Shown here: positions 21,627 to 34,338 of the stretch, piece by piece | How the letters are laid out: every line of letters begins with the position of its first letter | Numbering within the stretch: position 1 is the first letter of the stretch | NCBI GenBank assembly: GCA_022749755.1 | Contig: CM040443.1 | Coordinates: 5,743,191-5,807,190, forward strand | Source: Azadirachta indica | Taxonomy: Eukaryota > Streptophyta > Magnoliopsida > Sapindales > Meliaceae | Length of the DNA stretch: 64,000 nt | Direction: 5' to 3' | The notes under the pieces: model-generated | Seen by the model: only the letters and a program-made list of their open reading frames with translations | Told to the model about the DNA's origin: nothing | Database searches by the model: none | Position numbers and translations under genes: made by a program

Positions 21627-24600
21627 TTCGCTCTCCCTCCTTTTTTCGACGACCGATCTCTGTTTCGCAACAGGATAAATCAGTAAAACGATGCCGTATT
21701 TGTATTATGTGCACTTCTGATCTTTTTAAGAAATTTATTTTTAAAATTTATATATTAACTTGATTTTTTGGACTTCCAAGGATTGCGTTAAACCAACTCG
21801 TACGTTTTTTTTTAAAGGAATTTTTCTTTTCTTTTCTAACCAACTTGTACTTTTCTAAAAGAATTTGAAAATATTTAGTAAAAATTACAAATTGACAATA
21901 GATTATATACAAACAAATATTTAACATGAATTTATGAACTTAAATTATAAAATTTCCATGTCAATAAAATTTATTGCACGAAGAAAATGTCAAGAATTAA
22001 AGTTTTCAAGGAGAATTATTGTCCAAGTAAAGGGGGTACACACCACCAAAGCTTTGTGATCCTCTAAAGAAAGTTATTCGTTTAGATTCTAAAAAAAAAA
22101 TTTTAAGATGATTTTTCTCAAAACAAATTTTTCTCTATTCTGAAGAGAGATTCCGATATTAATATTAATAGATTATAAAATATTATTGTTTATAATGTAA
22201 TAACTACTTCTACCATTTTAACATAAAATCTTTTTAATTTTAGACTTTGTTATTTTCAATTAATAAATTTTAATCCTAAATTTCAAACTCTTGCCTTCTA
22301 TTTTACTTGCACGCAGAACGGTTGCTAGTACAAGGTATATCGCAAATCACGGTAGCTATATCAAGTGGCAATAAACTAATTAAAAAGTGACTTATTTATT
22401 ATTGTTCTGTACATTTTATTGCGTAAAAACTAAACCCTTCGAAGTATAACATGATTCTATGAATATCCCACTAACCAACAGAACATATTCAACAGAGAAG
22501 CAAAACCTTGTATCCAAAAACAGAGCACACTGACTTGGCAATCTTCATAACATTTGTCTGTGTTCCCAACAAAAGTGCTTCTGTTCTGTAGTCATCTCTT
22601 ATCTGTGAGTGTGTTATTAACAAATACAGGTGGCTACACTAAAAGCTGAAGAGATATAAATTATTTTAAGATTTTATATTCAGCTGTAAAGCAAAGTGAA
22701 TAAGAGATAGATTGATTTGCCAATTTAATTATCAAAGTGGGCTCCAAAGAATGGATCAGTTCTGGGTTTCGAAAGAGAAGCACTTCTTGGAAAAGTGCTT
22801 CCCAGTTCATATTGGAAAGACATAATTGATCCTTTTTAGCGAAGTTTCATGCACTGTTTAATTTTGATACTACACCGTATTAAACAACGTGAAAGTGCTT
22901 GCCTTTTGCCTAACCACATGTACCCTCATCAATGTACATCCTAGATCATTGGGAAGCGTTGTTCCTCCGCATTGAGTATGCCTCTAATGAATTATTACGT
23001 CAAACGCGTCGTATATTGCATAGTTAAATATCATATTACCCTATAAATATGTGTATATAATTTTTTACAATATTTTTGTAATATTTTTTATTTAAATGTG
23101 TCATTTCAGTACAATGTATTAATCATGTTGTGTTAAGTCGATTATTATATCAACTATTTACTTATGAAAAAAAATTTTGATATGATTAACACGTTGGTAG
23201 TATTTTTGATATGTTTAATATGCGTTGTTATCTATTTTATAAAGTTAGATTAAAATAAATTAAACTATGTTTGACTAAAAAAATACTTCTCAAAAATCAA
23301 TTATATTATAATACAACTATTATATCATATATTCTCAAATTTTAAGATATTATTTTAATATATCAAAGATTATTCTTATTTTATAAGAGTTATTAATTAA
23401 CGATAAAAGATAATTGATTATACCATATCGTCATATATATTTGTGAATCCATTAAAAAATTAATATTTACCCGACGTAATAATTTGTTTAATATTTTAAT
23501 TGAAGCTCAATAACACTTTAAATACGCCTTTCAAGTTAATTAATTAATAAATATATTTCTCATGAAAATTACTTTGACATATTCTTTTGTAATGCTTCCT
23601 TGAAAAAGGACAAATTGGTCTTTTTCTAGAATGTGAAACTGCGAATTAACAGTTGACTGTAAACTTCGAGCCACGAGAAGACTGAAGAAGAGAACAGAAA
23701 AGAAGACAACAAAATGGTTAAACTGAGCTTGTCACATATATGTATACATAACAGTGGTGACAGATTCCATACCACAAAATCAGGCACCCCTGAATTCCTT
23801 TTATTTACATTGTTAACCTATGCACCTTAAATATTACAAACAAGTCCTTCAAGAAAACGAATCCTTTCCTACGGCTATGAGGGCCTATAGAGGGAAAAAT
23901 GTCTGAAGTGGGGTTCACCCTCGAGTCCCACTGCAAACGGCTATTTCAACAGTTCACGTGTCAATTTAGCGCGAAATTATCGCCACATATTTTTCATATC
24001 ACGAGAACTACAATGATTGTGTGTAGAGTTTGTTACTGTACTTAGGACCACATGTGAAAATTTCTCCAGTTCCGACAGCGCTTCTTAGAAGAATATTTCA
24101 GAACTATTTTTTTATTTATTATTTTAAGGAAAAAAACTTAATATAAAATTTTTGGAACAAAATTTAGCTAAAATATATTTAAAGTGATTTTAACGATATA
24201 TTTATTTATTGTATTTTTTATTTTTGGAAAATGTCGTGTTAAAAATCCCCCTGCTTGGATTACACGTGTTGGAGAATAAGAGCCATGTATTTGGGACCTC
24301 AGTAATGAGGAAAGATTAGGACCACAAAATTATGTTGATTACTGAATAACTTTTACGGTCAAATCTGGCATGTTGGTCTGATCAACGGCAGTCAAGATTC
24401 CATCATGGAAATTTCTATTTGTTCTTTCCACTCAATTATTAATATTTTTAATATTAATTAATAACATTTGGGTCCTTAACTTTTCAATTGTGTACAAACA
24501 AGGACATAATTGGTCCATTTGTATTGTACAAGTGGCCTAGTCCCAGAGCATAATGACCAAATCACGATTACAATTGAATTTTGAACACACAGTAAAAGAG

Positions 24601-26411
24601 TACATAACCTTAAACTGAAAGAGTATTTCAGTCTTTCTGATAAGAGAAGACGACCTATTTGACACAAATGAAAAACCATGTAGTCATCAGTAAAATTATC
24701 AACACTTTTGAGACCAAAACGTTATTTTATTTTAATATTTATTATGATGTTAGGGACACAAAATGACCATAATGATACAAGTGTCCCCTTAACGGTTCAG
24801 AACCAATGTGGGATAATCATAACAGTCCAATTCATTCAGACTTTTGTCCACGATTCAATCCTGGCCGTTGGATTTCTTCCCTGATGTGGAAAGTACCCTG
24901 CCAAAAATGACTCATGGCTCTTCCCTTTGCACTATATAAAATTATCATTGGGCTCCCATGTGGGGAGACCCTTGGACTTTGGTACATGCTTGTTCCACGA
25001 AAATTTATCCACTTTTATTTTTTTGATTTAAAAATCATTAGATAAATATATTTTTATTCTCTATGTATTGTTTTAAAATCAATGAAAATTTAATACTTTT
25101 AAAGAATAATTAGATATTCCTTTACATTGAACATTTTATCCCTAATGATAGCAAGAGAACAAATGAATTGAACTATACAAAATTGATATAAAGGAGTATT
25201 GTAAAAAATATTAGACTTTTTTTTCAAAAAAATTAAAATTCTTTGTTAATTTTAAGACACGATGGGTGTAATTTACCTTTTTTTTCTAAAAAGATAAAAC
25301 AAAATGAGTATAAATTGATTTAACTTAAAAAAAAATTTTGGGTTCTCAATAAATATGAAATTTAAAATTTTCTTGCATTAAAATTAAAGAAATATTTAGT
25401 TTATATTCACGTAATCTTTAAAAAAAATAAAAAAAGAACTCTCTCTTTCTTCTAACATTATATTTTTATAAACATCATTACATTATTCACAATTTATATG
25501 CTAAATATAATATAGTGTAAGTTATATAATACAATTTGTATTTATAAATGAAGGTTACCATGCATATAAACTTCAGTACAAGTTTATTTTTTAGGGAATA
25601 TAAGAAAATAAATTAAGACTATAATATATTTTACTAGTTTTTATCCCTAATATAAAGCTAATAAAATATTTTTTAGCTCTTTTGTTAATTAATACTAATA
25701 AAAATCATAAGCCAAAAAATCCATAAAACATTATTTTGCGAAATTAACATGTAGAAGATCAATAAATAATTAATCAATAATAATTAATGTAATTAAATGC
25801 TAAGAAATTTATAAATCAAGAGTTCAGGATTACTTGACTCCATGAATAAAGAGAAGCAGTGAAGGCGCTCCCACGAGATAATCCTCCTCTTAAAATATCA
25901 CGAGAAATTTTCTGTTGAAGAAAATTGGAAGAAAACTTCTCTGTTTCATTCCTCTCACCAACCTTCTCTTTCTTCTGTTGGAGTAATAACATATAGGTCC
26001 CTATATTTTATATTTTATCAAAAGCAACATGTTTCTCCATTTCAATCAAATAGGTCACTAGTCCCTACTGAAAGGACAATATTACGCTTATAATATTGAA
26101 TATCGACCTCAATATTGGAGGTTAGTTCAGTCATTTCAGTAGACATGAGGAACCTATTTGATACTAATGGATGAATTATGTCCTTACTTGTGAAATCACA
26201 AAAATACGTTATTACCCCATTTTCTTTTCAATTATCTATTTTCCCAATGCCTTGGCCTTTGCTGTGCTGTATGAAAGCCTTTACCTTTCTTCAACACTCT
26301 CTTTTCTACAATACTTTCCCAGCTTTCACACTCTCTTTTATCTCTCTCTCCCTTCTTCCCTGACCTCCATTGTTACTCTCTGTTAGCTCACTTCTGTTTC
26401 TGGTGCAGAAA
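21627..26411. other. Intergenic region with scattered exon- and promoter-like traces
   Basis: About 4.8 kb, mostly AT-rich. Two traces are worth keeping: an exon-like block at 22507-22602 (-), and a promoter-like block near 24790-24970 (+) with GGCCGTTGGATT and a TATATAAAA box but no gene behind it. A CACGTG G-box core lies near 23955. No other gene is supported. Confidence 0.5.
22507..22602 (-). other. Orphan exon-like block (32 codons)
   Basis: Bounded by CACAG| and AAG|GT on the minus strand, this 96-base block is open in one frame. It encodes a protein-like sequence (IRDDYRTEALLLGTQTN, then IAKSVCSVFGYK) unlike its AT-rich surroundings. The neighbouring bases on both sides are stop-rich. 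I do not recognise the family. It may be a relic exon or an alternative 5' exon. Confidence 0.3.
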
Positions 26412-26487
26412 GGTAAGCAAGTCCTGAACTTTGTTTGTATTTCATTACATTTTTCTTCCAACGGTCACTTTTCTTCTTGTTGTAAAG
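26412..26487 (+). other. Probable short 5' UTR intron of the receptor kinase gene
   Basis: A strong donor (AAAG|GTAAGC, near 26412) and an acceptor (TTGTTGTAAAG|ATG) flank this 76-base pyrimidine-rich interval. Splicing would place the exon border exactly before the start codon at 26488. Confidence 0.45.
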
Positions 26488-28745
26488 ATGGGTTTTTTGC
26501 TTTTCTTCGTTCTTCTTGTTTTCAACTGTAATGGTTTTGTGGATTCTCTGAATGGTGAAGGCTATGCGCTTTTTTCATTTAAGCAGTCAATTTATGAGGA
26601 CCCGGAAGGGTCTTTGAGTAACTGGAATTCTTCTGATGAGAATCCATGTTCATGGAATGGAATTACATGCAAGGAACAAAGAGTTGTTTCAGTTAGCATT
26701 CCAAAGAAGAAACTTTATGGGTTTCTTCCTTCTGCTTTAGGCTCTTTATCTGATCTTCGCCATGTGAATTTAAGGAATAATAAATTTTTTGGAAACTTGC
26801 CTGTGGAGCTCCTTGAAGCTCAAGGGCTACAGAGTTTGGTCCTTTACGGGAATTCCTTTTCTGGGTCTGTGCCAAATGAGATTGGCAAGCTTAAGTACCT
26901 TCAAACTTTAGATTTATCACAGAACTTCTTTAATGGGTCGTTACCTCAGTCAATTTTGCAATGCAAGAGACTAAAAACTCTTGATCTTAGTCAAAATAAT
27001 TTCACTGGTTCTTTGCCAGATGGATTTGGTACTGGTTTGATTTCGCTTGAAAAACTTGATCTTTCATTCAATAAATTCAATGGTTCAATTCCTAGCAATA
27101 TGGGAAATTTGTCTAGTTTGCAAGGAACTGTTGATTTATCCCACAATATCTTTAGTGGTTCAATTCCAGCTAGCTTAGGAAATCTTCCTGAGAAGGTTTA
27201 TATTGATCTAACCTATAACAATTTGAGTGGACCAATACCCCAAAATGGTGCTCTAATGAATCGTGGACCAACTGCATTCATTGGGAATCCTGGGCTCTGT
27301 GGACCCCCCTTGAAGAACCCTTGTTCTTCCTATGTACCAGGTGCTAGTGCACCATCTTCATATCCATTTCTGCCTAATAACTACCCACCTGAGAATTTAG
27401 ATGATGAAGGTGAGAAGAAAGAGAAAGGACCAGGGCTAAGTAAGAGTGCTATAGTAGCTATAATTGTGAGTGATATAATTGGAATTTGCCTCATTGGGCT
27501 GTTGTTCTCATATTGTTACTCAAGGGTTTGTGCTTGTAGCAAAGGTAAGGATGAAAGTGGTTATGGTTTTGAGAAAGGAGGTAAAGGAAGAAAAGAGTGT
27601 TTGTGCTTCAGGAAAGATGAATCAGAGACTCTATCAGAAAATGTGGAGCAATACGATCTTGTGCCACTGGATACACAGGTGGCTTTTGATTTGGATGAGC
27701 TGCTCAAGGCTTCGGCTTTTGTGCTCGGAAAGAGTGGAATAGGCATTGTCTACAAAGTTGTGCTTGAAGATGGGCTAACCTTAGCCGTGAGAAGATTGGG
27801 CGAAGGTGGCTCACAAAGATTTAAGGAATTTCAGACAGAAGTAGAAGCAGTCGGTAAACTTAGGCATCCAAACATTGTAACTCTCAGAGCATATTACTGG
27901 TCTGTCGACGAGAAACTACTCATCTATGATTACATACCTAACGGAAGCCTAGCCGCTGCACTTCATGGTATGTTTTACAAAACCCTCTTGATTTCCTGGA
28001 TAGAGTTTTGGTTATTTGTCTTTTAGATAGTCAATTTAAATGTTTCTTTTGCTTTTTTTGTTTAATGTAATCAGGAAAGCCAGGAATGGTATCATTCACA
28101 CCGCTGTCATGGTCAGTACGTTTGAAAATCATAAAAGGGATTGCAAAAGGCTTGGTTTATCTGCATGAATTTAGCCCCAAAAAGTATGTCCATGGAGATC
28201 TGAAACCTAATAACATTCTGCTTGGACATAATATGGAACCACAGATATCTGACTTTGGACTTGGACGCCTTGCAAACATTGCTGGAGGGTCTCCAATGTT
28301 GCAATCTAGTCGAATGCCAGCTGAGAAGCCTCAAGAAAGACAACAGAAGAGTGTATCCTCAGATGTCAATACAACTAATTCTTCAAGTAACTTGGGTTCT
28401 TATTATCAGGCCCCTGAAGCATTCAAAGTGGTGAAACCATCCCAGAAATGGGATGTTTACTCATATGGAGTGATCTTACTAGAAATGATCACCGGAAGAA
28501 CACCAGTTGTCCTTGTCGGGTCGTCGGAAATGGATCTTGTTCACTGGATTCAGCTCTGCATTGAAGAGAAGAAGCCATTTGTGGACGTGTTAGACCCATA
28601 TTTAGTTCCAGATGCTGATAAAGAAGAAGAAATTATTGCAGTTCTAAAGATTGCAATGGCATGTGTTCACAGCAGCCCAGAAAGGAGACCTACAATGAGG
28701 CATATCTCTGATGCTTTGGACAGATTGATCATATCCAACAATTGA
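26488..28745 (+). CDS. ZAR1: LRR receptor-like kinase, ZAR1 (ZYGOTIC ARREST 1) type
   Basis: In Arabidopsis, ZAR1 (AT2G01210) is a plasma-membrane receptor kinase controlling the asymmetric zygote division. Exons are 26488-27967 and 28075-28745, giving 716 residues, which is my recollection of the Arabidopsis length. It has a signal peptide (about 1-20) and an LRR N-cap with W and paired Cys (PCSWNGITC, 53-61). Then come about six leucine-rich repeats (65-250) and a Cys cap ([11 protein letters not shown]). The transmembrane segment is about 321-343 and the kinase domain about 403-710. The Gly loop is GKSGIGIV. The beta-3 Lys is replaced by Arg (AVRRL, R435), the catalytic loop is HGD (533-535) rather than HRD, and DFG is intact (553-555). 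These non-RD features are typical of this subfamily. The first in-frame ATG is used; upstream in-frame codons lack an ATG. Confidence 0.95.
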
Positions 28746-29874
28746 CACGCACAACAAAATAAAAAGAATCATGTGTCCCAGTGATTGCGTGAAGTTTTCT
28801 CCACCTCGCTGACTAGTTGTTTCGCTATAACAGTTGCTCCAGCGTCCACTGAAAGTAATGTGTTGTGTACTAAAGAAATGTGTTCATCTTTTTAATTATT
28901 TGGTAGGATTCTCTTTCTCAAATGCATTAAGCTGAATTTTGGTCTACTATAAGAGCATACTATGAGAAGTTGTAACTTATATTAATTTGCATGAGTTTGC
29001 TCTTAGTATATATGTCAAATGATTTCTTCTTCTTCTTCTTCTTCTTCTTCTTCTTCTTCTTCTTCTTCTTCTTCTTCTTCTTTTTCCTCTTATTGCAGAC
29101 CTTTTATCTCTTGAATTACGTGGGCAATGAAGTTATTATTTGTTCATTTTCCTAATCAATGTCCCTGCAACCATCTGATCATGAAGATTATTGTAACAGA
29201 TTGGATTCAAATAAGAAGTTTCAGAATCTTTCCAGTTTCCAGTATCAACACAAATGAGCTATACTCCATGAAATGATATGACTCATCTATCTTTAGTTGC
29301 TGCACTTATACAACTTTGTGTTGTATTCACGCAACTTTTGTCCCATCTAACCCATTCGCGTCCTCCATATCTTTATTTTATTTTCCACACGTAAAAAATT
29401 ATAGTCTTGTACATCATTTTCTGACCAGAAAATTAGAGAGAAACAAAAACAAAAGTGAAAATGATTTGTGTTTTGTCAAAAACAGAATGAAAAATGTATG
29501 TAGGTGGCTAACCATGCTGCGTGAATTTAGGTGAGTGGAGTCCACCAAACTCAAAAGAATGCAATGCATGAGAAAATTCATAGCTGGCCAATGTGAATTA
29601 AATTATTGATTCATTTGTCTTCTTCTTCACTTTAACATATCTTCTTCTCTGAATGTATTTGGTCAGCTCTCTTACAGCTAGCATATCTTAATCCCTGTAT
29701 TCATTCATCCTCTATTAAATCTCGATTTTTGATTAATCACTTGGCTGATTTCAGTCCAAAATTAGCGGGAGTTTCAATTTTTCGAACCAAATTCTGGGAA
29801 AAAATAAAAAAAAAGAGAATGTTGGTCTTTTGTCTATATTTTAATACAGTATTAATCATTTAATCATTAAAAGT

Positions 29875-29909
<35 letters not shown>

Positions 29910-30015
29910 TACGTATGTATATGTGCGATAAAGCATGTTTATATGTCAACAGGATAATTTTGGACAGATTTGTGACACGTTTATTATATATAACTTGACT
30001 TTGAAGAAATAAAGT
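28746..30015. other. 3' UTR and spacer after the receptor kinase gene
   Basis: Contains a long (TTC)n microsatellite at 29024-29080 and an (AT)n run at about 29877-29906. No gene seen. Confidence 0.6.
29024..29080. repeat. (TTC)n microsatellite
   Basis: About nineteen perfect TTC units, roughly 280 bases past the receptor kinase stop codon, likely in or just past the 3' UTR. Confidence 0.97.
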
Positions 30016-30022
30016 AAATTAT

Positions 30023-30866
30023 AGGATATTATGTTTTACCTCTTAGATTTTGGGAAAAAAAAAATTATTTCCTAAATTTTTAATAAGTCAAGATATTTCT
30101 TTAACTTTTAAAGAAATGTTAAAATATCCCTAACACTACTATTTTTACTTTAAATTGACTATTTTATCTTCTAGTTCTTAAAAAAATATAAAATAATTAT
30201 ATTATTCTTATTTTTATTTTATAATAACCAATATAATTTTATTATAATATTTAAATTTAAAAGTAATAATAATATTTTGATTCTTAATTATTTTTTTCCT
30301 TTCAAATATGTTCTCAAATTTTTTGATAATATTATTATATATAATTTTAAAATAGATGAGTTATTTAAAATAGTCTTATTTTTAAAATAATTTATAACTA
30401 ATTATTTTCATAAATATTCAGACAATACTAAAAATTATGATAATAATAATATCCTTATTTTATTTTAAAAATATTAATTATTCTTATTTTAATATTATAA
30501 AATATACATAATTTTAAAATAAAACTATTTTAAATAAATGATCTATTTTAAATTAATATATTCAAAAAATTTGATAGCAAATTGAGGAGGAGAAAATTTT
30601 AATTAAAGGTTAAAATATTTTTAATACTTTTAAATTTAAATATTAGAATAAAAATATATTAATTATTACAAATAAAAATAAAGATAATATAGTTATTTTA
30701 CGTGTTTTTAATAATTAAAGGGTCAATAATCAATTTATGGTAAGGCTATGAGTATCAGAAAGTATCTTAAGCATTTCCTTAAAAGTTAGAAGGTATTAGA
30801 ACTTAGTAAAAACTCGAGAAGTACATTGCTTTTCTCCCTAAACCCGAGTAAAGTACGATATCCCTT
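30023..30866. mobile_element. Foldback (long inverted-repeat) non-autonomous element, 844 bp
   Basis: The left half (30023 to about 30425) pairs with the reverse complement of the right half (about 30440-30866) over nearly its whole length. Matched block pairs, left against right reverse-complemented, include GGATATTATGTTTTAC / GGATATCGTACTTTAC, CTTTTAAAGAAATG / CTTTTAAGGAAATG, and the identical AATATTTAAATTTAAAAGTA. The flanks carry a perfect 7-base direct repeat AAATTAT (30016-30022 and 30867-30873), a likely target-site duplication. There is no coding capacity. A hAT- or Mutator-mobilised foldback MITE fits best, since those families make 8- or 9-base duplications. Confidence 0.75.
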
Positions 30867-31719
30867 AAATTATTAACCTATATCTATATGCTTAGTTATA
30901 TCTGATTATTAAATTAACCCAAAAAAAATAAAAAGTCTTTGACTACTCCAAATGTAACATATCTGTACTTTAATTCTATTGTATTATCTATAAGAGTAAA
31001 GATCTCAATCTGCTGAGATTTTTTATAACTATTGAAACTCTCTTCGGCTTGGCAAAGCGTGAAAATTATGTCACCAATAACTTAGTCATGCTAACGTACA
31101 TTCAATTGTATCTTAACTCTTCTATTGCAATTTGAACTCTTTCTTCATGTTTCTCAATTTCAGAATTGGAAAATTGTACACAACTCAAATGTAACTCTGA
31201 TTTTAAAATCCACTAGCTCATACAACAGATCATGGGGCTAGTTGCTGTATCCCAACAATTTTATCGATGCTTAAAGGATTAGCTAAATTGGAACTCAAAT
31301 ATTATGTTTATCTGGTGAAGTCTTTGCATCAGTTTGAATAAACTGCATGTTCTTGCATCTGCAATGTCATTGAATCATATCATACATTCACTCGCATTTT
31401 ACTATTATGTTGTCTAAGAAACTTGAGCACAAATGGAAATGGTGTTTAAGGTTTGAATCTCTTCATTTTGATAGACAGAAAATTCTGCCTGCAGCTAGAT
31501 AATAACATGAACAATGTATGAAAATGATAACAACTTCTGACAATGTTTTCTGGCTGCCATTCTGATCACAAATGTTTTCTTGTTTCCTTTTTGGTGCACA
31601 AAGTCGCAAATTTCAATTCCTGACTTTTAAGTCGGTCCTCAAAAGATGCTTACAAACATTTAGGTAAGTGACAGTAAATTGATATCTTGTAGAACTTTGG
31701 TGAACCATAAAGAAGAGCT

Positions 31720-32627
31720 TCAATTTCTTGCAATCCTTAGCCTCTTCACAGATTCTACAAACTCTCTGTCAAGAATCGAAATACAAATTTTAAACATTTT
31801 ATCAAATTCAACATGAATATTCAACAAATAAGCAGCTTTCAACAGAATTGAAGTATTGAAAGAAACTTTACTTCCATGGAACATCACCAACAGTCCTCCA
31901 ATTTTCTTCCCTGTCCTTGTAAAACAGGGAAAATTCAGAACCAGCTTGGAACAACCTCAACCCAGATGCAGAATTTCTTCCTGCAAACAAGATAATCAAA
32001 CATCCTGTCATTCATTTTTTAAAAAAGAAAACAAAGAAAACAAAATCTCGAGAAACTTTTGCTGCTTACCAAACATATCTTCCAATTGGCATGCAAGACT
32101 TGAGTAACTACAAGGATCAAGTATGCAAATTTTTCTACCAATCAAAACTCCATCCATGTTAACTTTCACATAAGCCCATGTCTCCTTGCTCTGAATTCCC
32201 TCTGCTTCTTCGTCTTCGCCTTCTTCTTGTATAATTCCTTGATATCTTCTGTTTGAATTCTTCATCTGCAAATTTTCCTGAGGCCACTCTATCAAGTCAC
32301 CATATCCTCCCGGGCTTACCACTGCACAAAATTGCAAACTTCAGTTGGTTCTCGACAAGCAATTTTTTTTTTTTTTAAGGTGTGTACATCTGCTCATTAT
32401 AAAATGCAAATTTGGTATAAAATAGTTTTGATTTATGACAAATTTATATTTTAAAAATGTTAACATATGCAGGAGAGAAGAATAGAAGGCTTACTATGTC
32501 GTCCAGAAGGATGATAGGATTCAGGTTGCAAAGTTCTGAGGCTGAGACCGAGATCGATAAAACCATCATCTTCCTTGGATTGGTAGTAATCTGAGTTGAG
32601 AAGGAAACCTGAAGAATTGGAATCCAT
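31720..32627 (-). CDS. IAA32: Non-canonical Aux/IAA protein, IAA32/IAA34 type
   Basis: Aux/IAA proteins repress auxin response factors in the nucleus. Exons are 32627-32495, 32321-32070, 31980-31872 and 31765-31720, giving 179 residues. Domain I holds the repressor motif DLGLSLR. The domain II degron core GWPPV, needed for TIR1-dependent turnover, is missing; the region has only GDLIEWPQE. The PB1-type domain III (WAYVKVNMDGVLIGRKICI) and domain IV (GDVPWKEFVESVKRLRI) are complete enough for dimerisation. The usual C-terminal nuclear signal is reduced to RIARN. These are the marks of IAA32 and IAA34. Arabidopsis IAA32/34 are reported to be stabilised by TMK1 phosphorylation in the apical hook (from memory). 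The first ATG after the leader is used. Confidence 0.93.
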
Positions 32628-34338
32628 TGGAATATCTAGCAAACAATGGAGTCAGTGTTGTCAGCCAAAAATGCAGGAATGTGATATTATATGCTAACTA
32701 GAAGCAGAAAGCAGGTATTTATAAGTGAATCTGAAAAGCAGAAGTTGCAAAAAGTGGGGGCCAAAAGAGAGACATGGAAGATAAGTGAGAAATTTCTCCC
32801 ATCATCGATCATTTAATGCTTTGCTTATCATCTTCTGTTAGTCTGCTACTAACAACATGCTTATACACAAGCAAGTTAACTAAAAAACAGAAGAACAAGG
32901 GATGGCCAAAGTGATTTTAACAAAAGTTGGTTTGGATCCTGCAACCCAACATTGCTACATTGGTTTCTGTTTTTCAGCTAGACAATCCACTGGTGACTAA
33001 AAGTGGGCAACCTGCAGCCAAATGTATTATAATCAGAACTGAAACTGCTCATAGCAACACAAAAACCCACAATACTCAAAGCCAATATCTATTAAATTTA
33101 AATACAAAAATTTGCATATTCAAGCTCAAGTTTCAAATTATTATCCAGTCTCAATGTTCGTACTTTATAAAATGTCAACAATGTACATGATAGTAAGCAA
33201 TTTCGTGCTACAGTATACCAATTTTGTGTCAAATCACTACGAGTTATGTACAAGTTTGTATAAGAACATTCTAGAGGTGTTGCCTGGGAATATTTTTTGC
33301 TGTTTTTGTTTTCAGGAAAGTGTTTTTGATAAAACATTATGAAATGGTTATGAATAAAAGTATAATGTTTGCACTAGTTTTAGTGTCACATCTGTTCAGT
33401 TGGGTGGTCTCTCTCAGAGAACAATTCAGTGCTACTCAGAAAGGAGACATATGTTTGTAAGGAATCAGGCATCCCACACCGCCCTGCTGCTTTTAACCTA
33501 AGATCCAAAACACAAAAGGGGAACAGATACTTATTTCCTTTTACGTTTTTATCTTCTCTTTTTTCATCTGTTTTTTTTTTTTTTGGGGGGGGTTTTCACA
33601 ATCAAGATAAAATAGTGTCCTAGGCCTGAAACCTATTACAAAATTGCATCAAATATAGTAATATTGAAATACAAAACCAGAAAGAAACTCATTCTACAGA
33701 TTCGAAATTGTCAGTTTTGGATTTCGGTTTTCTTTAGGTCTGCATGATGAATTCTCGGTTTTCATTATTTTTTAGTTATAGTCACCTTAAAGTTATATAT
33801 AACTACTGTGGATGAAAACTATAAATATTAATTGAAGTCAGTGAATTTGCATTAATACTACGTCGCTTAATCAGTTTCATTTTATAACCGTCCCCCAACT
33901 TTATACGAGAATGAATTCTATTTTTTATTTTTAAAGAGAAATTTCAGGAATTTTAGCCAACAATTTCTAGATACGAGGTGGCACCAAGAAGTATTCGAAG
34001 CTTGAACTGATTATAGCTTTTCATACAGAATTCTGTAACCAATTTCACATTAATTTACAAACAATTTCCAGAAGATAGAAGAATCTGTTTCAATTGTCTA
34101 TTGATTTCACCTTTTATGTCACAGTTTCTTTCATTTTCTGTCTTTCATGTACAACAAGGTAACAGGGCTCGTGAAAACATCAGTCTCCCATGTGCAAACT
34201 TCTGTTTCAGGTTTTAGAAATCCATCACCCTAATGCTTGATCTGAGCAGCTTTGTAGTCAAAGATGGCGTGCATTTACTTCATAAGCAGCATTAATGGTT
34301 GATGAGCAACAGCCCAGTATAACAAGAAGATGCCTAGA
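32628..34338. other. Spacer between two minus-strand genes
   Basis: Holds the promoter of the Aux/IAA gene on its left and the 3' UTR of the hydrolase gene on its right. Short open frames on both strands at 32.9-33.6 kb are unsupported. A T/G homopolymer tract lies at about 33571-33592. Confidence 0.5.
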
